A program made the position numbers and the translations under genes. From CAZVWV01 sp964631745 (lineage in GTDB: Bacteria; Bdellovibrionota_C; UBA2361; JBGSMV01), in contig CAZVWV010000167.1 of NCBI GenBank assembly GCA_964631745.1, positions 1 to 6,514 of the forward strand: a stretch of DNA of 6,514 nucleotides. The letters run 5' to 3'. The notes under the pieces are model-generated. The model made no database searches and had not been told where the DNA came from. It was given only the letters and a program-made list of their open reading frames with translations. Below, one piece after another: positions 1 through 4,959 of the stretch. Position 1 is the first letter of the stretch, and each line of letters begins with the position of its first letter.

Positions 1-90
1 GTGCCTCACCTATTATGCGAACCGAGATCCGCGCTGCTCACCGGAAAATAGCCGCGCTTTCCGACCGGCGCTAACACGTCAGGAAATGTC

Positions 91-142
91 TTGAAATTTC
101 CTGAAATACAAATTGAGATTGGTGCGCTGACCTTCAATTGAG
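91..142 (+). repeat. Diverged direct repeat, copy A, downstream of acr3
   Basis: This is the partner of 2359-2407. Its first part, CTTGAAATTTCCT (90-102), also recurs exactly, inverted, at 2244-2256, where it supplies the -35 box of the ars promoter. Locally it also forms AGGAAAT/ATTTCCT (81-87 with 96-102). Its right end overlaps the hairpin at 128-166. No transposase or terminal duplication accompanies it. Confidence 0.4.
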
Positions 143-166
143 AAAGTTCGTTCTCATTGAAGGTCA
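128..166 (-). terminator. Strong hairpin at the end of acr3, possible terminator
   Basis: An inverted repeat with arms of 17 bases (128-144, TGACCTTCAATTGAGAA) and 16 bases (151-166) pairs along its whole length except for one bulged T, around a 6-base loop (145-150). The acr3 stop codon (164-166) is the last triplet of the right arm, so the stem begins exactly where translation ends. No T-run follows the stem on either strand, so it is not a classical intrinsic terminator. It could stabilise the 3' end of the ars mRNA or act with Rho. The hairpin itself is plainly visible; its role is inferred. Confidence 0.5.
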
Positions 167-1237
167 GGCTCTAATTTCAAAATATCTCTTCTGAAAATAC
201 AGAGAGACATTCACAAGTCCAATGAGCGCCGGTACTTCAATCAACGGGCCGATTACTGCTGCAAAGGCTGCCCCTGATTGAATACCAAAGACGGCGACGG
301 CAACCGCAATCGCCAGTTCGAAATTATTTCCGGCCGCCGTAAACGCAAGTGTAGCTGATTTTGAGTAGTCAGCCCCCATCTTGTATCCGAGATAAAAAGA
401 GATAAAAAACATCGCTGCAAAGTAAATTACCAGTGGAATAGCAATGCGTATTACATCCATCGGCAACGATAAGATGTATTCCCCCTTAAGCGAAAACATA
501 ACAACGATCGTGAAGAGCAAAGCAATAAGAGTGATTGGGCTGATCCTTGGTATGAATTTAGCTTCATACCAGCTTCGACCCTTTGCTTTTAACAGAGAAT
601 ACCGTGTCGCAATTCCCGCAATGAATGGAATCCCTAAATAAATGAATACACTTTCGGCAATGGAGGCGACGGTGATTTTCGATAGGTCGACTTCGCCAAA
701 GTTGATACCCATCCAAGGGGGAAGGAACTTAATGAAGAACCAGGCGTATAGTGGATAAAAGATTACCTGAAAGACCGAATTAAGAGCTACTAAGCCAGCG
801 GCATATTCTTTGTCACCCCTGGCAAGTTCGTTCCAAACAATCACCATTGCAATGCAACGGGCAAGGCCAATCATGATAAGACCAATCGCATATTCAGGTT
901 TGTCTGAAAGAAAGATGGTCGCTAATCCAAACATCAATACTGGACCAATAATCCAGTTCTGAATGAGTGATAAAATCAAAACGTTCCGATTCTGAAATAC
1001 CTCGCGCAGTTCCTCATACCTCACTCGTGCAAGAGGTGGGTACATCATCAATATTAGCCCAATGGCTATCGGAATTGAAGTTGTGCCAACGGAGAGTGAG
1101 GAAAGTGATTCAGCTAAACCGGGAAAGAATCGTCCGGAAAACACTCCTATAGCCATCGCTAAAAAAATCCAGATGGTCAGGAAGCGATCGAGAAAGGTCA
1201 GGCGCTTTGGGCACACAGCAAGTTCAGAAGTTTTCAC
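164..1237 (-). CDS. acr3: Arsenite efflux permease, Acr3 family
   Basis: An integral inner-membrane carrier that exports arsenite, As(III), and gives arsenite resistance. The 357-residue product has the usual length and about ten hydrophobic segments (roughly 18-36, 52-70, 86-106, 116-136, 143-170, 189-212, 233-251, 262-285, 294-318, 322-346). Two family hallmarks are present: the cysteine in GLARCIAMVIVWN (Cys128), matching the essential fourth-helix cysteine of characterised Acr3 proteins, and the acidic residue in AAGNNFELAIAVAVAVFG (Glu307), matching the essential ninth-helix glutamate. The start is GTG, with a TGGAG ribosome-binding site at 1246-1250 eight bases upstream. It is the last gene of the ars operon, 32 bases after the arsC remnant, and is probably under ArsR control from the promoter near 2230. 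Nothing looks broken. As the only complete effector gene of this operon, it should carry the remaining resistance. Confidence 0.96.
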   Translation of the reverse strand: MKTSELAVCPKRLTFLDRFLTIWIFLAMAIGVFSGRFFPGLAESLSSLSVGTTSIPIAIGLILMMYPPLARVRYEELREVFQNRNVLILSLIQNWIIGPVLMFGLATIFLSDKPEYAIGLIMIGLARCIAMVIVWNELARGDKEYAAGLVALNSVFQVIFYPLYAWFFIKFLPPWMGINFGEVDLSKITVASIAESVFIYLGIPFIAGIATRYSLLKAKGRSWYEAKFIPRISPITLIALLFTIVVMFSLKGEYILSLPMDVIRIAIPLVIYFAAMFFISFYLGYKMGADYSKSATLAFTAAGNNFELAIAVAVAVFGIQSGAAFAAVIGPLIEVPALIGLVNVSLYFQKRYFEIRA

Positions 1238-1269
1238 TTAATAGTCTCCAGGATGATTTCTTGCCGTGA

Positions 1270-1671
1270 TCATGGCGTTGTACTCAACAGAGATGGAAGC
1301 GTTATTACAAAGGCTTTAATCTCATCTCTTACTCGACGATAGTGCTGCATTGCTTCTTCGTCAGATTTGGCTTCCTTTGCTAATCGCGGTGGATCGTCAA
1401 AAGCAGCATGAATAACTCGTGTTCCTTTCGGTGGAGTCGGACACGTTTTTGCGGCAGCCTCACAAACAGTAACCACTAATTCAAAAGAAGGGTCTTCCAG
1501 AGATTCTAAGGATTTTGGTTGATTCCCTGAAATGTCGATACCGCACTCACCCATGACTTTCACAGCAATTTGATTGAGCGCATGGGGTTCGGTGCCCGCC
1601 GAATATGGCTTACATTTATCTTTCAATAAATGCTTTGCCCAACCTTCAGCATCCAAGTTTAAGGTCGGCAT
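1270..1671 (-). pseudogene. arsC: Arsenate reductase ArsC (LMW-phosphatase, thioredoxin-linked type), 5'-truncated
   Basis: Intact members of this cytosolic family reduce arsenate to arsenite, which Acr3 then exports. From residue 8 (AEGWAKHLL) to the end the product matches the family: the SAGTEPHALN segment, the IDISGNQPKSL segment, and VTVCEAAAKTC, whose two cysteines seven residues apart correspond to the Cys82/Cys89 redox relay of Staphylococcus ArsC. The N-terminal strand and the catalytic loop Cys-X5-Arg (typically CTGNSCRSQM) are absent. Residues 1-7 (MPTLNLD) are arsM sequence read in another frame, and the real arsC sequence starts at base 1650. The ATG at 1669-1671 has no good ribosome-binding site and an in-frame stop lies shortly upstream. 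Without the nucleophilic cysteine, reductase activity is not expected, although the rest of the frame is intact, so the damage looks recent. The alternative is an assembly error at the junction. Confidence 0.87.
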
Positions 1672-1852
1672 CCCTGTTATAGCCTTTTAACTTTGTGTAA
1701 TCGTCATTGAAGCCGGTTAGATCATGAGGGTCACTACCACCGCAACCTTGAGTGCCGCAGCATGTGGAGTTATCAAGCTCTTTAAGTGACTTTTGAGCAA
1801 TCTCTCCATATTTTTGTTTTACAATTGATTTTAGTTCGTCTGCATTTTTCAT
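1646..1852 (-). pseudogene. arsM: Arsenite S-adenosylmethionine methyltransferase ArsM, N-terminal stub
   Basis: Full-length ArsM methylates arsenite using S-adenosylmethionine. Only 68 codons remain here, against an expected length of roughly 260-280. The recognisable N-terminal features are VKQKYGEIAQ, a cysteine cluster STCCGTQGCGG (residues 29-39), FNDDYTKLKGYN, and DADLKLGC, which ends on the cysteine of the family's GLGCGLPT-like motif, probably one of the arsenic-binding cysteines. The whole methyltransferase fold with its SAM-binding glycine motif is missing. Reading hits TGA at 1646-1648 immediately after that cysteine, where the sequence becomes arsC. The start is well supported: an AGGAGA ribosome-binding site precedes the ATG and overlaps the arsR stop codon, with a 10-base gap between the two genes. 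The stub is probably still translated with arsR but cannot methylate arsenic. Confidence 0.87.
1649..1650 (-). other. arsM-arsC fusion (deletion) junction
   Basis: On the minus strand the sequence reads CTTGGATGCTGAAGGTTGG. The left part is arsM codons for L-G-C; the right part, from GCTGAAGGT, is arsC codons for A-E-G. The two bases GC at 1649-1650 could belong to either parent (arsM TGC, arsC GCT), the pattern expected of a deletion through a very short microhomology. The lost DNA would be the arsM body, any spacer, and about the first 17 codons of arsC. The intact parental sequences are not in the window, so the size of the loss is inferred from family lengths. Confidence 0.75.
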
Positions 1853-1862
1853 AGGTATTCTC

Positions 1863-2201
1863 CTAGCAACATTTATTGGAATTAAGACCTTTGTTTAGAC
1901 TCTTCATTAAAGAGCCGAGCAGCTTTTCGAATTCTTTGATTGCTTCCTGGTTTAAGCAGTAGCAACTCTTCAAGCCATCAATTTCACCGGTAATTAATCC
2001 GGCTTTCTTTAGCTCTTTGAGATGTTGGGAAACAGTTGATTGAGCAAGTGGTAGTACTTCCACAATCTCGCCGCAGATACAGATAGCTTTCTTAGCTAGT
2101 GTTGCAAGAATAGCGATTCGAGCAGGGTGAGAGAGTGCTTTTAGATACCGTGCTAACGTAGCTATTCGCGGGTCAAATTCATCTGATTTCGAGATTGCCA
2201 T
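1863..2201 (-). CDS. arsR: ArsR/SmtB-family arsenic-responsive transcriptional repressor
   Basis: A cytosolic homodimeric winged-helix repressor that leaves its operator when arsenite binds. The 112-residue length is normal. The DNA-binding region is clear: ALSHPARIAIL (22-32), then the helix-turn-helix with recognition helix QSTVSQHLKELKKAGLI (54-70), and the wing GEIDGLKSCYCLN (72-84). A Cys-X-Cys pair (Cys41, Cys43, AICICGEIV) sits just before the helix-turn-helix, in the place of the As(III)-binding CVC of E. coli ArsR. A second Cys-X-Cys in the wing (Cys80, Cys82) and two terminal cysteines (111-112) are additional possible metal ligands. It is the first gene of the ars operon, with arsM starting 10 bases after its stop. 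The ATG at 2199-2201 has only a weak ribosome-binding site (GGTAG). A palindromic operator lies 10-31 bases upstream, so autorepression is likely. Confidence 0.95.
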   Translation of the reverse strand: MAISKSDEFDPRIATLARYLKALSHPARIAILATLAKKAICICGEIVEVLPLAQSTVSQHLKELKKAGLITGEIDGLKSCYCLNQEAIKEFEKLLGSLMKSLNKGLNSNKCC

Positions 2202-2210
2202 ATGTTCTAC

Positions 2211-2232
2211 CGTATATCGTAGTTATACGATA
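2211..2232 (-). promoter_or_regulatory. Probable ArsR operator
   Basis: Two overlapping perfect inverted repeats lie just upstream of arsR. TATCGTA (2215-2221) pairs with TACGATA (2226-2232) across a 4-base spacer, and CGTATA (2211-2216) pairs with TATACG (2224-2229) across 7 bases. ArsR/SmtB repressors bind short AT-rich palindromes over their own promoters, and this element overlaps the proposed -10 box, which suits steric repression. The repeats are read directly; ArsR binding is inferred. Confidence 0.7.
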
Positions 2233-2255
2233 AGCCTTCTTTTAGGAAATTTCAA
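2227..2255 (-). promoter_or_regulatory. Probable sigma70-type promoter of the ars operon
   Basis: On the minus strand TTGAAA (2250-2255) resembles a -35 box and TATCGT (2227-2232) a weak -10 box (four of six consensus bases), separated by 17 bases. The -10 box lies inside the inverted-repeat operator. The predicted transcript would start about 15-20 bases before the arsR ATG and include arsR, the arsM and arsC remnants, and acr3. Confidence 0.5.
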
Positions 2256-2303
2256 GGGCTTTCTGAATTGCCCCTAATTTAGGTGCATAAAGGATGCACG
2301 GGA

Positions 2304-2382
2304 TCACGAAACTCAATAAAAATAAGGGTTCCAAGAGCTTCAGAGACTTCGTCCCATTCTGAAGTTTCCTGAGATTTCGTGA
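2304..2382. repeat. Nested inverted repeat (structured element)
   Basis: Outer arms TCACGAAACTC (2304-2314) and GAGATTTCGTGA (2371-2382) pair over 11 bases with one bulged A. Inside, CTTCAGA (2338-2344) and TCTGAAG (2358-2364) pair perfectly around 13 bases, and the pairing can extend three more positions with G-T wobbles. The two stems are separated by an asymmetric internal loop of about 20 bases on one side. It could be a folded RNA leader or tail, a miniature element remnant, or coincidence in AT-rich spacer. The pairing is visible; any function is unknown. Confidence 0.5.
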
Positions 2383-2407
2383 AATATAGGGAGTTGCCTC
2401 AATTGAG
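2359..2407 (+). repeat. Diverged direct repeat, copy B (copy A at 91-142)
   Basis: CTGAAGTTTCCTGAGAT (2359-2375) matches TTGAAATTTCCTGAAAT (91-107) at 14 of 17 positions. After 23 bases (26 in copy A) both have the identical 9-mer TCAATTGAG (2399-2407 and 134-142). The copies lie on opposite sides of the ars operon in the same orientation. The identity between the two blocks is weak, so shared ancestry is plausible rather than proven. Confidence 0.4.
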
Positions 2408-2540
2408 TACGAGTGCCACTCGGGCAAAAATCGAATCTAGGTTTTAGGCTCCTTGCCAAGTAACGTTGCGGAGTCCTCAAGGTAGCGGTTTTCTCGTATG
2501 TGCCATCCACGTTGAAGAATTACTACATTCTCACAGGCAT

Positions 2541-2550
2541 NNNNNNNNNN
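2541..2550. other. Assembly gap (ten Ns)
   Basis: Ten undetermined bases interrupt the SRPBCC gene. A run of exactly ten Ns is usually a scaffolder placeholder, so the true distance may differ. None of the three minus-strand frames after the gap resembles the missing C-terminus of that gene: one reads MPVRM then stop, one stops after two codons, and one stays open for about 32 codons without recognisable similarity. Confidence 0.9.
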
Positions 2551-2894
2551 ATACTTATAGCCTCGCATTCCTCAAAAGTATGTTCATGAATCCAATACCA
2601 GTACGGTCCGCGTAATTGTTCATCTACAAACCGAAATGGCGGCTCCCAGAGACTAATAAGACTGGTCCAACGGCCTGGTAGGCCCTGAATTCGTAAGTTG
2701 TAGTTAATAACAGTTCTGGACGACATGGCGGCCTCTTCCGAAGTTGCAACTTTAAACTTAAGAAAGGCGGGGGTAAGTTGTTCAAGATTCTTCGCTGCCG
2801 AAAAATATGAAAGGACCTGGTTCAATTTCTGAGGCAAGGTAATTTCAGCTGTCAGCTTGAACTCATTCTCATATCGAGAAATCTCGACACTCAA
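2551..2894 (-). CDS. SRPBCC (START-like) ligand-binding domain protein, 3' end lost in gap
   Basis: A small soluble protein of the SRPBCC/polyketide-cyclase-like fold, which binds hydrophobic ligands in a deep pocket; the ligand of this subgroup is unknown. The 114 visible residues contain the signature order ITLPQKLNQVLSYFSAAKNLEQLTP (18-42, strand, helix and LTP turn), INYNLRIQGLPGRWTSLI (63-80), EPPFRFVDEQLRGPYWYWIHEHTFEE (84-109). Relatives run to about 150-165 residues, so roughly a quarter is missing at the C-terminus. The start is TTG (2892-2894), chosen because AAGAGG (2904-2909) lies nine bases upstream and the family N-terminus begins here. It is 19 bases after the lipoprotein gene and probably in the same transcript as the photolyase. 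Similar SRPBCC proteins often neighbour SDR/DUF2867 and photolyase genes, which suggests a membrane-lipid or photo-oxidative role. Confidence 0.82.
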
Positions 2895-2913
2895 TATTCT
2901 ATACCTCTTAACC

Positions 2914-3486
2914 TTAAGGAGCTTTGTTCGAGCTTTCTCGAACTAGCGTGTCGAGTTCAATCGCCCTATCCGCGCTGAATCCTCGGTCATGGAACCAGCG
3001 AACCACGCCGTTTTTGTCAATGAGGATAGCCCGTACATTGCGCGGCTTTGTATTTCCGACAAATTTAGTTATCTTTTCCGCGTCTTTATAAACTGTAAAA
3101 ACTATCTGCCAATCCTCTTCAGGAATACCATTTCTCATTCCCTGATTGATCGTGGTCGATATTATACGAGGGAATAAGCCTTGTATCGTTGGTATTTCGG
3201 CGACTACAATTGGTGTTTTTAGTTGTTTTAATGCAAGCAGCCAGCGGTCAATATCAAATTGGGTGTCCTGGATAAAACCGACTAGAAGTAACGCATCTTT
3301 TCCATGGAAGAACTGGGGTATCTCGACTTCCTCGCCAGTAAGCACTTTGGCGCGAACGCTCGGGAACTGCTCTCCAAGAGGACTGCGTGCTGGATAGGAG
3401 GTCGTACAACCAGTAACGAATAATACAACTGCCAAAATCAGAGAGGTGCAATTTATCTTACTAACACGTTCAATCTTTTCTTTCAT
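2914..3486 (-). CDS. Putative lipoprotein of unknown function, thioredoxin-like fold suspected
   Basis: A 190-residue protein with a lipoprotein signal: a charged start (MKEKIERVSK), a hydrophobic core (about 15-25) and the lipobox VTGC with acceptor Cys27, so it should be lipid-anchored on the outer face of a membrane. The mature part has LGEQFPSVRAKVLTGEEVEIPQ (37-58), a hydrophobic strand DALLLVGFIQ (64-73) followed by TQFDIDRWLLAL, and a C-terminal RAILIDKNGVVRWFHDRGFS (152-171). This alternation, ending in two strands joined by a K-N-G turn, resembles thioredoxin/AhpC-type folds, but there is no CXXC or peroxidatic cysteine, so redox catalysis is not supported. I recognise it as the kind of protein seen beside SDR/DUF2867 and photolyase genes but know no function. 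Its ATG is seven bases after the SDR stop. Confidence 0.75.
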   Translation of the reverse strand: MKEKIERVSKINCTSLILAVVLFVTGCTTSYPARSPLGEQFPSVRAKVLTGEEVEIPQFFHGKDALLLVGFIQDTQFDIDRWLLALKQLKTPIVVAEIPTIQGLFPRIISTTINQGMRNGIPEEDWQIVFTVYKDAEKITKFVGNTKPRNVRAILIDKNGVVRWFHDRGFSADRAIELDTLVRESSNKAP

Positions 3487-3490
3487 AAGT

Positions 3491-3496
3491 TCCTCA
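3491..3496 (-). promoter_or_regulatory. Ribosome-binding site overlapping the SDR stop codon
   Basis: On the minus strand TGAGGA contains both the TGA stop of the SDR/DUF2867 gene and an AGGA Shine-Dalgarno core, five bases before the lipoprotein ATG. Such an overlap normally couples translation of the two genes, supporting a shared transcript. Confidence 0.7.
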
Positions 3497-4948
3497 GCGC
3501 AAACTAGATGCTTTTTTGCCGATCTCCCTTAGCATGCCTCCAAAGATTAACGCATGCACAGGATATAGGCAGTACCAATACAACAGCCCAAACACACCGA
3601 GCGGATCAAATAGAGCAGTTTGCCGAATAGTTGTTCCACTTTGATTCTCGTCTACCTCGAACTGTAGCCATGCCCGCCCAGGCAATTTCATTTCAGCGCG
3701 AAGACGTAATAGTTTGTTGGGCTCTACGGCTTCTACTCGCCAGAAATCTAAAACGTCTCCGACGTGCAGCTTATCTTGGCACGTCCGACCACGGCGAACG
3801 CCGACTCCGCCAACTAAAAGGTCGACTAAGCCCCGCAAATACCAAGCCCAGTTCGCACAATACCAACCGTTACTTCCTCCAATGGTGCGAATAGGGAAGA
3901 AGGCCCGCGTACAATCACAATTTACCTTGAGTATGCGACTATCAACCAGACGAGAACCAAATTTAGTGCCGCCCCAGGACGGTGACTCGCCTGCCGCAGA
4001 TAAAGCATCAGACCACCTAGTTTGAGCAAATTCTCTGTCTTCGTTTACTAGTGCGCGGTCAATTGCGGCAGAAAAGCCTCTTGGCTTAATTCCGAATTTG
4101 GTCAGTGCACTTTGGTCTTCAACGAGGGTATCGTGCCGAATGCTATCCACGAGCTTTCGACCCACCCTGGCGTAAAGCGGAGTGACTAAGCCGAGCCACA
4201 AACTTGAAAGACGTGGTGTTAAAAACGGTACAGGAATCATCAACCGGGTTACTCCACGCTGGCGCGCATATTCGCGCATTATTCCCATATAGGAAACAAC
4301 ATCAGGTCCGCCAATCTCGAATACCTGACTCCCGTCGATTTCGAGATTGATTGCTGCAACGAGGTAGTCGAGAACATCTTCAATCGCTATGGGCTGCGCC
4401 TTTGCTCGCACCCAGCGAGGCGTTATCATTACCGGCAGTCGATCAACGAGAGCACGAACCATTTCAAAAGAGAGACTTCCAGAACCAATTATAATCGAGG
4501 CTCGAAATTCAATTGTTTGAGTGCCCGAATCACATAAAATCTTACCTACACTTTGCCGTGTCTGTAAGTGTGGAGAAAGTTCATTTCCTGAACCAAGACC
4601 GCCCAGATAGATAATTCTACCGACACCGGCATTCTTAGCTGCACGCGCAAAATTCTGGGCAGATTGACGTTCCTTTTCCTCAAAATCATTTGCTGAACCA
4701 AGAGAATGTACTAGGTAGTAGGCAAGATCTATCCCTTTTAGAGCTGATTCCATTGTCTCAAGTTCAAGCAAATCTGCTTTGACAATTTCAGCATTTTTAT
4801 GATCAATGTGTGAAAGACTTTCAGGAGTTCGAGCCGAACAACGAACACTAAAACCGGAATCAAGGAGACATGACAATAATCGACCACCGACATAGCCGGT
4901 AGCGCCTGTCAATAAGATCCGTGGTTTGTTCTCCGATTGTTTCTCCAT
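3494..4948 (-). CDS. Two-domain protein: NAD(P)-binding SDR (NmrA/epimerase-like) plus DUF2867
   Basis: The first domain (about 9-310) is an atypical short-chain dehydrogenase. It has the nucleotide-binding motif TGATGYVGG (14-22), an acidic strand end ADLLE (58-62), DLAYYLVHSLG (74-84), and a GRIIYLGGLG strand (110-119). The usual YxxxK catalytic pair is not obvious, so substrate and even catalysis are uncertain. The second domain (about 335-484) is DUF2867: GSNGWYCANWAWYLRGLVD (358-376), VGDVLDFWRVEAVEP (396-410), KLPGRAWLQFEVDE (421-434), and a C-terminal hydrophobic stretch LYWYCLYPVHALIFGGML (456-473) that probably contacts the membrane. At 484 residues it has the usual full length of this fusion. 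The ATG lies 11 bases after the photolyase stop, with GGCAGGG abutting it, a poorly spaced ribosome-binding site that suggests coupling to photolyase translation. Its place after a photolyase and before an SRPBCC gene is a recurrent neighbourhood; the biochemical role is unknown. Confidence 0.9.
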   Translation of the reverse strand: MEKQSENKPRILLTGATGYVGGRLLSCLLDSGFSVRCSARTPESLSHIDHKNAEIVKADLLELETMESALKGIDLAYYLVHSLGSANDFEEKERQSAQNFARAAKNAGVGRIIYLGGLGSGNELSPHLQTRQSVGKILCDSGTQTIEFRASIIIGSGSLSFEMVRALVDRLPVMITPRWVRAKAQPIAIEDVLDYLVAAINLEIDGSQVFEIGGPDVVSYMGIMREYARQRGVTRLMIPVPFLTPRLSSLWLGLVTPLYARVGRKLVDSIRHDTLVEDQSALTKFGIKPRGFSAAIDRALVNEDREFAQTRWSDALSAAGESPSWGGTKFGSRLVDSRILKVNCDCTRAFFPIRTIGGSNGWYCANWAWYLRGLVDLLVGGVGVRRGRTCQDKLHVGDVLDFWRVEAVEPNKLLRLRAEMKLPGRAWLQFEVDENQSGTTIRQTALFDPLGVFGLLYWYCLYPVHALIFGGMLREIGKKASSLR

Positions 4949-4959
4949 CCCTGCCGCAT

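Larger units (their letters stand above)
2202..2519. other. Gene-free, hairpin-rich stretch between the gap and arsR
   Basis: I see no convincing gene in these roughly 320 bases. A 61-codon minus-strand frame (2242-2427) has no family resemblance and covers the hairpin sequences. The stretch holds the ars promoter and operator at its arsR end, then GTGCAT/ATGCAC (2283-2299), a nested inverted repeat (2304-2382), the palindrome CTCAATTGAG (2398-2407) and CGAGTGCCACTCG (2410-2422). Next to the gap, the minus strand has an open frame of about 32 codons ending at TAG (about 2438-2440) that I cannot assign. Confidence 0.6.

Noticed and set aside
1..127. Open plus-strand frames entering from the left edge (stops near 72-74 and 91-93), in GC-richer sequence.
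   Set aside because: Twenty-odd to thirty codons without recognisable similarity; they could be the end of a convergent gene, but nothing decides it.
1646..1671. The 26-base overlap of the arsM and arsC frames as a programmed frameshift making a fusion protein.
   Set aside because: No slippery heptamer is seen, and both partners lack their catalytic parts at the join; a deletion explains it better.
81..2422. Repeats around the ars operon as ends of an insertion sequence or transposon.
   Set aside because: No transposase or integrase gene, no precise terminal inverted repeats with target duplication; kept only as diverged repeats.
2242..2427. A 61-codon minus-strand frame with a hydrophobic middle.
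   Set aside because: No family resemblance, no good ribosome-binding site, and it spans several inverted repeats and the edge of the ars promoter; most likely chance.
3146..3397. Plus-strand frames opposite the lipoprotein, SDR and photolyase genes (for example 3146-3397, 3631-3894, 3714-4025).
   Set aside because: They are antisense shadows of clearly coding minus-strand genes and show no domain features.
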